Below are positions 46,914-55,003 of a DNA stretch of 64,000 bases, piece after piece. The position numbers and the translations under genes were made by a program. The DNA is from Ideonella_A intermedia_A (GTDB lineage: Bacteria; Pseudomonadota; Gammaproteobacteria; Burkholderiales; Burkholderiaceae_C): positions 62,001-126,000 of the forward strand of contig CALRPU020000002.1 of NCBI GenBank assembly GCA_943370175.1, written 5' to 3'. Position 1 is the stretch's first letter, and each line of letters begins with the position of its first letter. Below the pieces are notes generated by a model. That model searched no databases, was not told the DNA's origin, and saw only the letters and a program-made list of their open reading frames with translations.

Positions 46914-47729
46914 TCATGCTCCAAACAACAGTCCCAGGCATTCGCGCAGCGTGTTGCGCACCCGCCGGTAGCCGTTGTTGGTGGGCATCCATCGCAGCAG
47001 CCCCTCGGTGTCGTCCTCGCTGAGGCCCATGGGGGCCGCTTCGATCGTGACCGCGCCGCCTGCGGCCGCCTCGAAGGCCCGTACCGCGCGCCGCATGTGC
47101 CACCCATGGGTGACCAGCAAGACGTGCTCGACCCCCGATTCGGTCAGCATTGGCATGATGCGTTCCGCGTTTTCTCGGGTGTCCCGCGATTCGGACTCGA
47201 CCCACCGCAGTGGCAGAGCGAACTCCTGCGCCGCGATGCGCGCGGCAACCAGGCCTTCGGGATCGCCGTGCGACGCGCCCCAGCCCGTGCCGCCGGAAAA
47301 CCCGACCGGTGCCCCGGTCCGGCGCGCCAGCCAGAGCCCATAGCGCAGCCGCTCCATCGACTCGGGACCGAGGTTGCTCACACCGTACTCCGGGGCCAGC
47401 CGCTCTCGTCCGCCGCCCAGAACGACGATCGCTACGGTCGGCCGGCCGGCCGGGGCGGCCTCGCGTTGAAGGGCGCTGAGCCGGTCGGTGCTCAAGGCCG
47501 CGGGGGAAGGGAGCAGCCCGCGTTGAAGGGCCGCGTCGCCCTCCAGGGTGCAGCTCAACCAGATCAGGCTCAGCGCAAGGCCGAGCAACAGGCCGCCACC
47601 CCGCCGCTGGCGCCGCAAGCGCCACCCGGCCCAGGCCGCCATCACCAACATCGGCACCGGTGGCAGCAGGCACGCCGTCAACAGCGGCTTCCACGCGTGC
47701 AGCCCGAGTTGTCCAAGCCACTCGTTCAT
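46914..47729 (-). CDS. YdcF/ElyC-like DUF218 protein
   Basis: The 271-residue product has one or two N-terminal membrane segments (about 15-60) and a DUF218 domain with TVAIVVLGGGRERL, GGTGWGASHGDPEGLVAARI (shown in part) and LLVTHGWHMRRAV. Members of this family (YdcF, SanA, ElyC) act in cell-envelope or polysaccharide processes of poorly known nature. It is divergent from the sugar dehydrogenase gene with 212 bases between. Confidence 0.82.
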   Translation of the reverse strand: MNEWLGQLGLHAWKPLLTACLLPPVPMLVMAAWAGWRLRRQRRGGGLLLGLALSLIWLSCTLEGDAALQRGLLPSPAALSTDRLSALQREAAPAGRPTVAIVVLGGGRERLAPEYGVSNLGPESMERLRYGLWLARRTGAPVGFSGGTGWGASHGDPEGLVAARIAAQEFALPLRWVESESRDTRENAERIMPMLTESGVEHVLLVTHGWHMRRAVRAFEAAAGGAVTIEAAPMGLSEDDTEGLLRWMPTNNGYRRVRNTLRECLGLLFGA

Positions 47730-47897
47730 GCCCAGGGCCCTGGTGCCGGGCGGTCGTGCAGGCGTTGCATGTGTTGTTGTGGCTTCTCAGGAGTTTCCCG
47801 CGGTCTGGCGCTTCGGCTGCTGAATTTCCCTGAATTTGTCACCGCGCGGCATGGGGGCATTTTGGCCGAGGACGGTTCGCCGTGGCACGCTGGTCTT

Positions 47898-47912
47898 GTC
47901 GATCAGATCGAC
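47898..47912. promoter_or_regulatory. Perfect palindrome ahead of the PQQ dehydrogenase operon
   Basis: GTCGATC-A-GATCGAC is a 15-base perfect inverted repeat with one central base, ending 29 bases before the dehydrogenase ATG. Its place and symmetry suggest an operator for a dimeric repressor or activator. It is the only clear symmetric site in the 212-base divergent region. Confidence 0.45.
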
Positions 47913-47941
47913 GCTTCAAGCAACAACATTCAGGAGACCCA

Positions 47942-49243
47942 ATGACTTTTTACAAGCGCCAGGTGCTCAGCACGATGGTGGCCGCGGCGGTGTTCGCGAT
48001 GGCGCCGCTTGCTGGGGCCCAGAACATCGAAAAGCTCAAGCAGTTCAAGGTGTCGGGAACCGACCTCAACATCCCGCCGGTGCCGCAGGAAGGGCGCAAC
48101 GCCAATGCGATCCGTGAGAACCTGAAGCGCGTGAAGCTGCCGCCGGGGTTCAAGATCGACCTCTACGCTGTCGTGCCCGATGCGCGCCACATGGCCGTGG
48201 CGCCGAGCACGAACATGCTCTTCGTCGGCACCCGCAAGACCACGGTCTGGGCCGTCACCGACCGCAACAGCGACGGCTACGCCGACGAGGTCAAGCCCTT
48301 TGCGCCGAGCTTGAAGTTCAACAATCCGAACGGGGTGTGCTGGACCAAGGACGGCTTCCTTGTGGTGGTCGAGCACAACCGCGTGTTGAACTTCCCCGCT
48401 GCCGAGTTCTTTTACGAAGGCCCCGACGTGGCCGTCATCGAGGTGGTGCCCCAGGGCAAGTTGATCCCGGTCGAAGAAGAAAGCTTCAACCACGGCGCGC
48501 GGGTGTGCAAGGTGGGGCCGGACAAGATGCTGTACGTGTCGCTGGGCCAGCCGTTCAACGTTCAGCCGCGCGACAAGCTCAAGCTGTACAACGAGGTTGG
48601 CATCGGCGGCATGATCCGGATGGATGCGTTTGACGGCAGCAAGCGCGAGGTCTACGCCACGGGCATTCGCAACTCGGTGGGCCACGATTTCAACCCGAAG
48701 GACGGCACGCTCTGGTTCACCGACAACCAGACCGACGGGATGGGCGACGACATTCCCAACGGGGAGGTCAACCGCATCACCGCCAAAGGGCAGTTCTTCG
48801 GCTACCCGTGGATCCAGGGCAAGACCCGCATCACCGAGCACGGCTACGACAAGGACCCCTTGCCGCCGAACGTGACCGCTGCGCAGGTTCTCACCGAGGC
48901 CCACGCGGCCGACCTGGGCATGGGCTTCTACACCGGCCGTCAGTTCCCGGCGAAGTACCAGGGGGGCTTCTTCTCCGCCCAGCATGGGTCGTGGAACCGC
49001 ACCAAGCCGAATGGCGCGCAGGTGCTGTTCACCAGCCTGAAGGCCGACGGCACCGCCGACAAGACGGAAGTCTTTGCCAGCGGGTGGCTGGACGAGCAGA
49101 CGGGGCTCTTCCGCGGACGCCCAGTCGATGTCGCCACGATGAAGGACGGGTCCTTGTTGATCAGCGACGACTTCGTCGGTGCGATCTACCGCGTGACCTA
49201 CACCGGCGACACCAAGGTCAGTGCGGCCGACCCGGCGAAATGA
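47942..49243 (+). CDS. PQQ-dependent sugar dehydrogenase (sorbosone/aldose dehydrogenase type)
   Basis: The 433-residue product has a signal peptide (about 1-27, VAAAVFAMAPLAGAQ) and a six-bladed propeller of the GSDH family. This family includes soluble glucose dehydrogenase, sorbosone dehydrogenase and E. coli YliI. His184 in FNHGARVCKVGPD aligns with the catalytic His of soluble glucose dehydrogenase, and Arg243 in ATGIRNSVGHDF with the PQQ-contacting Arg. It would oxidise an aldose or sugar aldehyde in the periplasm; the substrate is not known. AGGAG is five bases from the ATG. The cytochrome gene overlaps its stop by ATGA. Confidence 0.88.
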   Translation: MTFYKRQVLSTMVAAAVFAMAPLAGAQNIEKLKQFKVSGTDLNIPPVPQEGRNANAIRENLKRVKLPPGFKIDLYAVVPDARHMAVAPSTNMLFVGTRKTTVWAVTDRNSDGYADEVKPFAPSLKFNNPNGVCWTKDGFLVVVEHNRVLNFPAAEFFYEGPDVAVIEVVPQGKLIPVEEESFNHGARVCKVGPDKMLYVSLGQPFNVQPRDKLKLYNEVGIGGMIRMDAFDGSKREVYATGIRNSVGHDFNPKDGTLWFTDNQTDGMGDDIPNGEVNRITAKGQFFGYPWIQGKTRITEHGYDKDPLPPNVTAAQVLTEAHAADLGMGFYTGRQFPAKYQGGFFSAQHGSWNRTKPNGAQVLFTSLKADGTADKTEVFASGWLDEQTGLFRGRPVDVATMKDGSLLISDDFVGAIYRVTYTGDTKVSAADPAK

Positions 49244-49611
49244 CCGAGCGCGCGTCGCGGTTCCGCTCCACCGGAGCGGTACTGGCCAGCCTGACGTTGG
49301 GGCTTTTGCTGCCGGTGGCGGTCCAAGCCCAGGCCCAGGGCCAACCGCAGGCCGGTGACCTGCCTGGCCAGGTCAAGGCGCGAGCCTGCGCCGCGTGCCA
49401 CGGCCCGCAAGGGCTGAGCACGCTGGTCAACGCGCCCAACCTGGCCGGCCAGCCGGAGCTCTACCTGGCCGAGCAACTGCGCGCCTACCGCAGCGGCAAG
49501 CGGCCGCACGAAGTGATGTCGGTCATCGCCAAACCCCTGAGCGACAATGACATCCTCGACCTCGCCGCCTGGTACGCCTCGATCGCCATCGAGATCAAGG
49601 CGCCGCGCTGA
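49240..49611 (+). CDS. Class I c-type cytochrome
   Basis: The 123-residue product has a signal peptide (about 8-32) and a single haem-binding motif CAACH at residues 50-54, followed by GPQGLSTLVNAPNLAGQ. Met93 in EVMSVIAKPLSDNDILDLA is a likely axial ligand. It is a small periplasmic electron carrier. Translational coupling to the PQQ dehydrogenase makes it the likely electron acceptor of that enzyme (inference). Confidence 0.9.
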   Translation: MTERASRFRSTGAVLASLTLGLLLPVAVQAQAQGQPQAGDLPGQVKARACAACHGPQGLSTLVNAPNLAGQPELYLAEQLRAYRSGKRPHEVMSVIAKPLSDNDILDLAAWYASIAIEIKAPR

Positions 49612-49688
49612 CGCCCCACCGGCGTGGCGCGTTCCGACGGGCTGCGGCCCGACCATCGGCTGCGGCGCCACCCAATCAGCCTGCGTTG

Positions 49689-49719
49689 TCGTGGTCCGGC
49701 CTGGTGGGCCGGGCCACGA
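49689..49719 (+). promoter_or_regulatory. Strong hairpin in the leader of the PqqU-like receptor gene
   Basis: TCGTGGTCCGGCC (49689-49701) pairs with GGCCGGGCCACGA (49707-49719) in a 13-pair stem with one T-G wobble and a five-base loop. It lies between the cytochrome gene and the receptor start at 49774. No T-run follows, so it may act on mRNA stability or translation rather than as a terminator. Confidence 0.55.
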
Positions 49720-49773
49720 GCGCATTCACCCAACCTCCTGCTCGCCTTGTTGCCACGCCTTTGGCTCCTTCCC

Positions 49774-51930
49774 ATGACCACGCCTGATCGCCGCTCGACC
49801 GCCTGCCCGCACCTGCCGACCTCAACCGCCTGGGCGGCAGCCCTGATGTGCACTTGCTTCAGCCCGGCCTGGGCGCAGTCGACGCAGGGCACCACCGCGC
49901 AGCTGGAGCCCGTCGTCGTGTCAGCGCAGCGCGCCCGCGAGGCCGCCTTCGACGCGCCCGCGGCAATCTCCGCCGTGGGCCGGGACGCCATCGATGCGGG
50001 CGGGCTGCAAGTCAACCTGTCGGAGGCCTTGGTGAGGGTGCCCGGCATCACGGTGCTGAACCGCCAGAACTACGCGCAGGATCTGCAGTTGTCCATCCGC
50101 GGCTTCGGGTCGCGATCGACCTTTGGCATCCGCGGCGTGCGCCTGATCGTCGACGGCATCCCGGCGACCATGCCCGATGGCCAGGGCCAGGCGTCGACCG
50201 TGGCGCTGGGTTCCGCCGGGCGCATCGAGGTGCTGCGCGGCCCGCTCGCCCAGCTGTATGGCAACGCGGCCGGGGGGGTGGTGCAGGTCTTCACCGAGCC
50301 TGACGCGTCTCGGCCCACGGTCACCTTTTCGGCCGCGGCGGGTCCGTACGAGCAAGCCAAGGTGGGCCTGAAGTTCAGCACGACCACGGCAGGCGGGCAG
50401 GGCATCACCGTCGACGCCTCGCAGTTCATGACCGATGGGTACCGCGAGCACAGCGAGACGCGCCGCGGTCAGCTGAATGCGCGCTGGCAGACCGAGCTGG
50501 GCCGGGACACCAGCGTCAGCGTGGTGCTGAATGCGCTGGACCAGCCACTGTCCAAGGACCCGCTGGGCCTGACGCGCGCGCAGTACGAAGCCAACCCGCG
50601 TCAGGCGGTGGCCGCCGCATTTCAGCAAGATGCGCGCAAGACCGTGCGCCAGCACCAGGTGGGCACCGTCATCGAACACCGCTTGAGTGCCGACACCACG
50701 GTCACCGGCCGCATCTACACCGGCGAGCGCAGCCTGGACAACGCCTTGTCCGTGCCGGCGGCGGCCCAGGCGCCGGCCACCTCGGCGGGCGGCATCGTCA
50801 GTTTCGTGCGGCGCTACGACGGGCTGGGCCTTCAATGGTCGCAGCGCATCAAGCTGGACGGTGATCAGGGCCTCTCTCTGGTCGGCGGCTTGGAGCTGGA
50901 CCGCAGCCGGGAAGACCGTCAGGGCTACCTGAACAACGGTGGCAACCAAGGTGCCCTCAAGCGCGACGAGAGCAATTCGGTGTCCAACCGCGACGTGTTT
51001 GCCCAGGCGCGCTACGACGTCAGCAGCGCCTGGAGCGCCACGGCCGGCGTGCGCAGCAGCCGCGTCGCCTTTCGCACCACCGACCGCTTCATCGTGCCGG
51101 GCAATCCGGACGACAGCGGCCAGCTGAACTACAGCGCCACCAACCCGGTGCTGGGCCTGAGCTGGCGCGCCACGCCCAACCTGAACCTGTACGCCAATGC
51201 CGGTCGTGGCTTTGAGACGCCCACCTTCACCGAACTTGCTTACCGCGCCGGCGGCACCGGATTGAACACGGCGCTGCGGGCCTCGCGCAGCAAGCACGCC
51301 GAAGTGGGTGCAAAGCTGAAGCTGAGCAACCAGCACCGCATTGACGTGGCGGTGTTCGATATCCGCACAACCGACGAGATCGTTGTCGACACCAACAGTG
51401 GTGGTCGGTCCACGTTCAAGAACGCCGGCCGCACGCGGCGCACTGGCCTGGAGTTGGGCTATGGCGGCCAGTTGAGCGACACGCTGCGCGCCAGCCTGAA
51501 CCTGACCACGCTGCGTGCGCGCTTCGACGAAGCCTTCGTCAGCGGCAGTGGCGCCGCCGCGGTGCCTGTGCCCGCCGGCAGCCGCCTCGCAGGCGCACCA
51601 GAGCGCAGCGCTTACGCCGAACTGGCGTGGGCGCCCAAGGCCGCCTGGGGCGGTTTCAACGCCGCCGTCGAGGTGGTTCACATCGGCAAGCTGTTCGTGA
51701 ACGACGCCAACGACGACGCCGCGCCGGCGGCAACCACGCTGAACTTGCGCGCTGGTTGGGCCCAGCAAATCGGCGGCTGGAAGTTCAGCCAGCTGCTTCG
51801 GGTGGACAACGCGGCCAACCAGGCCTACGCGGGGTCCGTCATCGTGAACGAGGCCAATCGCCGTTACTTCGAGCCGGCGCTGCCGCGCAACTGGCTGCTG
51901 GCGCTGACCGTCAAGCGCGAGTTCGAATGA
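49774..51930 (+). CDS. pqqU: TonB-dependent outer-membrane receptor, PqqU (YncD)-like
   Basis: The product of about 718 residues has a signal peptide to about residue 34 (SPAWAQ), a TonB box EPVVVSAQ (about 45-52), a plug domain and a 22-strand barrel. The plug has NRQNYAQDLQLSIRGFG and VDGIPATMPDGQGQ (about 97-139), and the barrel has TDEIVVDTNSGGRSTFKNAG and YAGSVIVNEANRRYFEP. These run nearly word for word with E. coli YncD, which is now known as PqqU, the importer of pyrroloquinoline quinone. ATG 49774 lacks a good Shine-Dalgarno site but gives the right signal peptide. It lies just after the PQQ dehydrogenase and cytochrome. Confidence 0.85.
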   Translation: MTTPDRRSTACPHLPTSTAWAAALMCTCFSPAWAQSTQGTTAQLEPVVVSAQRAREAAFDAPAAISAVGRDAIDAGGLQVNLSEALVRVPGITVLNRQNYAQDLQLSIRGFGSRSTFGIRGVRLIVDGIPATMPDGQGQASTVALGSAGRIEVLRGPLAQLYGNAAGGVVQVFTEPDASRPTVTFSAAAGPYEQAKVGLKFSTTTAGGQGITVDASQFMTDGYREHSETRRGQLNARWQTELGRDTSVSVVLNALDQPLSKDPLGLTRAQYEANPRQAVAAAFQQDARKTVRQHQVGTVIEHRLSADTTVTGRIYTGERSLDNALSVPAAAQAPATSAGGIVSFVRRYDGLGLQWSQRIKLDGDQGLSLVGGLELDRSREDRQGYLNNGGNQGALKRDESNSVSNRDVFAQARYDVSSAWSATAGVRSSRVAFRTTDRFIVPGNPDDSGQLNYSATNPVLGLSWRATPNLNLYANAGRGFETPTFTELAYRAGGTGLNTALRASRSKHAEVGAKLKLSNQHRIDVAVFDIRTTDEIVVDTNSGGRSTFKNAGRTRRTGLELGYGGQLSDTLRASLNLTTLRARFDEAFVSGSGAAAVPVPAGSRLAGAPERSAYAELAWAPKAAWGGFNAAVEVVHIGKLFVNDANDDAAPAATTLNLRAGWAQQIGGWKFSQLLRVDNAANQAYAGSVIVNEANRRYFEPALPRNWLLALTVKREFE

Positions 51931-51938
51931 GTTGGTGG

Positions 51939-51964
51939 GCTCAAGCACAATTGGGGGCTTGAGC
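51939..51964. promoter_or_regulatory. Inverted repeat after the PqqU-like gene
   Basis: GCTCAAGC (51939-51946) and GCTTGAGC (51957-51964) form a perfect eight-base inverted repeat with ten bases between, starting eight bases after the receptor stop. It may be a weak terminator (no T-run) or a binding site for the next gene. Confidence 0.4.
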
Positions 51965-52057
51965 GCGATCAACCCTGTCATCGACGCCGCGGCCGGTGCC
52001 GCGGCCCACACCGCTGTCCGCCCCGCCGCCGCCCCGCTGGCGAACTGGCGTCGGCTG

Positions 52058-52600
52058 ATGGCCGGTCGGCCCGGGCGCAACGCCTGGCTGGACGCGCGTC
52101 GTGTCTGGTCTGTTGTCCTGATGGGCGCGCTGGTCTTGAGCCAGGCCCTCGGCTTGATTCACGGCGTGGTGCACGCGCCGGGGCAGGCCGCAACGGCGCA
52201 CCAGGCCGGCTTGGCCGGCGTGGGTCAACGGCATCACGATGTGCACGTCGCCATCGACGACCACGCGCACGCGCACAACCACGCGCACGAGCATGCGCAG
52301 GATCACCGGCATGGTCGGACGCCCGCTCGCGCCGCGTCGGCATGGACAACCCAGTCTGCCGAGCCGGTGGCCCCGTCCGGATGGCTGGCACGGTTGTTCG
52401 CGGGCGCCGAGCACGCCGACCATTGCCCCCTGTACGACCAACTCAGTCACGCGGATGGCGTGCCCCGGGCGTTGGCCGTTGACCTGTGCAATGTGTTGAC
52501 CGACGCCTTGCCGCCCTGGCATGGTCCCTCCCTGATGGCGGCCCAGGCCGCTGGTTACCTGGCCCGCGGGCCACCCCGTGAAGCGCACTTGTTGAGCTGA
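52058..52600 (+). CDS. Histidine-rich membrane protein, metal-associated
   Basis: The product of about 180 residues has one N-terminal span (about 17-36, VWSVVLMGALVLSQALGL) and a cluster of His and Asp (59-85: HH, DHAHAHNHAHEHAQDHRHG). After a linker comes a Cys/His phrase HADHCPLYDQLSHADG (119-134). It ends in YLARGPPREAHLLS; the ARGPP ending recurs in small proteins next to metal receptors. A zinc or nickel/cobalt-handling role is inferred. The start is uncertain: ATG 52058 just before the span, or TTG 51959 or 51932 upstream. It precedes the ZnuD-like gene. Confidence 0.65.
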   Translation: MAGRPGRNAWLDARRVWSVVLMGALVLSQALGLIHGVVHAPGQAATAHQAGLAGVGQRHHDVHVAIDDHAHAHNHAHEHAQDHRHGRTPARAASAWTTQSAEPVAPSGWLARLFAGAEHADHCPLYDQLSHADGVPRALAVDLCNVLTDALPPWHGPSLMAAQAAGYLARGPPREAHLLS

Positions 52601-52605
52601 ACCCC

Positions 52606-52643
52606 GGGCGCCTTCAGGCGCCCTCGGCCTTGCACTGCAAGGC
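52606..52643. promoter_or_regulatory. Two adjacent inverted repeats before the ZnuD-like gene
   Basis: GGGCGCC-TTCA-GGCGCCC (52606-52623) is followed four bases later by GCCTTGCA-C-TGCAAGGC (52627-52643), a 17-base palindrome. They lie between the His-rich gene stop and the receptor start at 52719. The first could be a hairpin, the second an operator. No AT-rich Zur-like box is seen. Confidence 0.45.
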
Positions 52644-52718
52644 GAAACCGCGTGGCGCCGGCCGTCCCTTTCCGGGCGGCGGTGCGCTGTGCGGTTCCCA
52701 TCGCTTCACAGGAATCCC

Positions 52719-54914
52719 ATGACCATTCTCCGTTTCACGCCGGCCGGCGACGCCGGTCGCTTCGCCGTGCGCCGCGTGGCGCGCGCTGCCCAGGCCGCGG
52801 CGCTGTGCGCCAGTGCCGCCTGCCTGCCCACCTTGGCCTCGGCGCAGGCTGCAACCGATGCCGCCGCCACGGCGGCGAACGCCACACCGGCCAAATCGGC
52901 CACGTCGGGCAGCCCGGCATCCCCGGCTTCCGGCACCACCACCACCGCTGCAGCCACCGCGCTTGATCGTGTGGTCGTCACTGGCAATCCCTTGGGCAGC
53001 CGCGACACCGTCGCGCCGGTGTCGGTGCTGGAGGGCGACGCGCTGGTGCTGCGCCGCGGTGGGTCGCTGGGCAGCACCCTGGATGGGCTGCCCGGCGTGT
53101 CCGCCAGCGCCTTCGGCCCGAACGCCAGCCGTCCAGTGATCCGCGGCCTGGACGGCGACCGGGTGCGCATCCTCAACAACGCGGGCGGCTCGCTGGACGC
53201 GTCCAGCCTCAGCTTCGACCACGCCGTGCCCTTGGATCCGCTGGTGTTGCAGCGCGTCGAAGTGCTCAGGGGCCCGGGCGCGCTGCTGTACGGCGGCAGC
53301 GCGGTGGGGGGCGTGGTCAACACCATCGACAACCGCATTCCGGCCGAGCGCCTCTCGGGCAGCAGCGGCGCGCTGGAGCTGCGGCTGGGCGGCGCAGACC
53401 ACGAGCGTGGCGCCAGCGCGTTGGCGGAGACGGGCAACGACCGCTACGCGCTGCATGCCGACTTGTCGGCCCGCTCGACCCGCGACCTGGCCGTGCCCGA
53501 GTTTGCGCCGCAGCCCGGCGTGCGCACGGGCCGCATCGCCAACTCGGCGAGCCGAGGCGACAGTGCTGCAGTGGGTGGCACGGTGTTTTTCGACCTCGGC
53601 CACCTTGGCGCCTCGATCGACCGCTACGACAACCGCTATGGCATCGTGGCCGAGCCCGACGTCATCATCGACATGAAGCGTCAGCACATGGGCGTGGCCG
53701 GTGAACTGCGCGCCCCGGTGGGGAGCGCGCTGCTGGGCTTCACCAAACTCACGGTGAATGGCAACCGCACGCTTTACCAGCACGACGAAATCGAGGGCAC
53801 GGGCGCGCTGGGCACGCGCTTTCTGACCAGCGGCAACGAGTGGCGTGTGGAAGCCACTCAGGCGCCGCTGGCGGTGCTGGGCGGGCTGCGCGGCGTGGTC
53901 GGCGCGCAGGCAGAGGACAGCGACTTTTCAGCGCTGGGCGATGAGGCCTTTGTGCCCAGCACCCGCACGCGCAAGCGCGCGGTGTTCGCGGTCGAAGAGG
54001 TCACTTGGGCCGGCGGCACACTGAGCGCCGGCTTGCGCAGCGAGCAGGTGCGGGTCGAATCGCTGGGCGACGCGGACCCATCGCAGGCCCAGTTCGGTGG
54101 CCCGATGACGCGCCGATTCAGCCTGCGCAGCGTGTCGCTGGGCAATGTGGCGCGCTTGTCGCCACAGTGGCGCTTCACGAGCAGCCTGAGCGTGTCGGAG
54201 CGTGCCCCCACGTCGTTCGAGCTGTTCGCCAACGGGGTGCATGCGGCCACCGGGGCGTACGAGCGGGGCGACACCACGCTGGCCAAGGAGCGCGGGCGCA
54301 ACCTCGATCTGGCCCTTCAATGGCAAGCCGGGCCGAGTCAGGTGCGCGTGGGCACTTTCGTGGCGCAGTTCTCTCGCTTCATCTCGCTGGAGGCCACCGG
54401 CGCCACGGTGGCCGTTCCCAATGACGGCGGCGACGTGGACAACCTGCCCGAGTTCGTCTTCCGGTCGGTGCGGGCGCGGTTGCACGGGCTGGAGCTGGAG
54501 GCGGAACACGCCGTGCGCTGGGCGTCGTGGGGCGTCAAGCTCAGCGGTCAGATCGATCTGACGCGGGCGAGCAACCTGGACACCGGCGAGGCCCTGCCGC
54601 GCATTGCGCCCGCCAGGCTGCGCCTGGGGGTCACGGCCACGCAAGGGCCCTGGACCGCGGGCGTTGGCCTGCTGGCTGCGGCCCGCCAAGACCGCGTGCC
54701 CGCCACGGACACACCCACCGCGGGCCACGGCCTGGTCAATCTGTCGGTGAGCCGGCAGTTGGCCTGGGGCGGTACCCAGGGCGCGTTGTGGTTCCTGCGG
54801 GTCGACAACGTGTTCGACCAGCTGGCATACAACGCGGCCGCGGTTCAGACGATTCGTGGCTTGGCGCCGGTGGCGGGCCGGTCCTTGAAGACCGGGGTGC
54901 GTCTGACCTTCTGA
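52719..54914 (+). CDS. TonB-dependent receptor, ZnuD-like
   Basis: The 731-residue product has a signal peptide (to about 43), a low-complexity Ala/Thr/Ser linker (about 44-80), a TonB box DRVVVTG (83-89), plug and barrel. The plug phrases LGSTLDGLPGVSASAFGPNAS (shown in part), PVIRGLDGDRVRILNN and SFDHAVPLDPLVLQRVEVLRGP resemble Neisseria ZnuD, an outer-membrane zinc importer. The metal may be zinc or another; the His-rich neighbour supports metal import. ATG 52719 follows ACAGGAATCCC, with AGGA at a normal distance. Confidence 0.85.
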   Translation: MTILRFTPAGDAGRFAVRRVARAAQAAALCASAACLPTLASAQAATDAAATAANATPAKSATSGSPASPASGTTTTAAATALDRVVVTGNPLGSRDTVAPVSVLEGDALVLRRGGSLGSTLDGLPGVSASAFGPNASRPVIRGLDGDRVRILNNAGGSLDASSLSFDHAVPLDPLVLQRVEVLRGPGALLYGGSAVGGVVNTIDNRIPAERLSGSSGALELRLGGADHERGASALAETGNDRYALHADLSARSTRDLAVPEFAPQPGVRTGRIANSASRGDSAAVGGTVFFDLGHLGASIDRYDNRYGIVAEPDVIIDMKRQHMGVAGELRAPVGSALLGFTKLTVNGNRTLYQHDEIEGTGALGTRFLTSGNEWRVEATQAPLAVLGGLRGVVGAQAEDSDFSALGDEAFVPSTRTRKRAVFAVEEVTWAGGTLSAGLRSEQVRVESLGDADPSQAQFGGPMTRRFSLRSVSLGNVARLSPQWRFTSSLSVSERAPTSFELFANGVHAATGAYERGDTTLAKERGRNLDLALQWQAGPSQVRVGTFVAQFSRFISLEATGATVAVPNDGGDVDNLPEFVFRSVRARLHGLELEAEHAVRWASWGVKLSGQIDLTRASNLDTGEALPRIAPARLRLGVTATQGPWTAGVGLLAAARQDRVPATDTPTAGHGLVNLSVSRQLAWGGTQGALWFLRVDNVFDQLAYNAAAVQTIRGLAPVAGRSLKTGVRLTF

Positions 54915-54928
54915 GCATGGGCCCGCAG

Positions 54929-54966
54929 GGAGCGTGCGGTGCCGGCGAGGCCGGCCTGCACGTTCC
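54929..54966. terminator. Bidirectional hairpin between convergent genes
   Basis: GGAGCGTGC (54929-54937) pairs with GCACGTTCC (54958-54966), with an inner GCCGGC-GAG-GCCGGC. It sits between the convergent receptor and pdxH genes. No T-run on either side. Confidence 0.5.
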
Positions 54967-55003
54967 GCCTGGGGCCGAGGCGCGTCAACGCGCGCGTCAG
55001 CGC

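Noticed and set aside
49774..51930. First TonB receptor as a generic siderophore receptor.
   Set aside because: The plug and C-terminal phrases match YncD/PqqU closely and the neighbours are PQQ-related.
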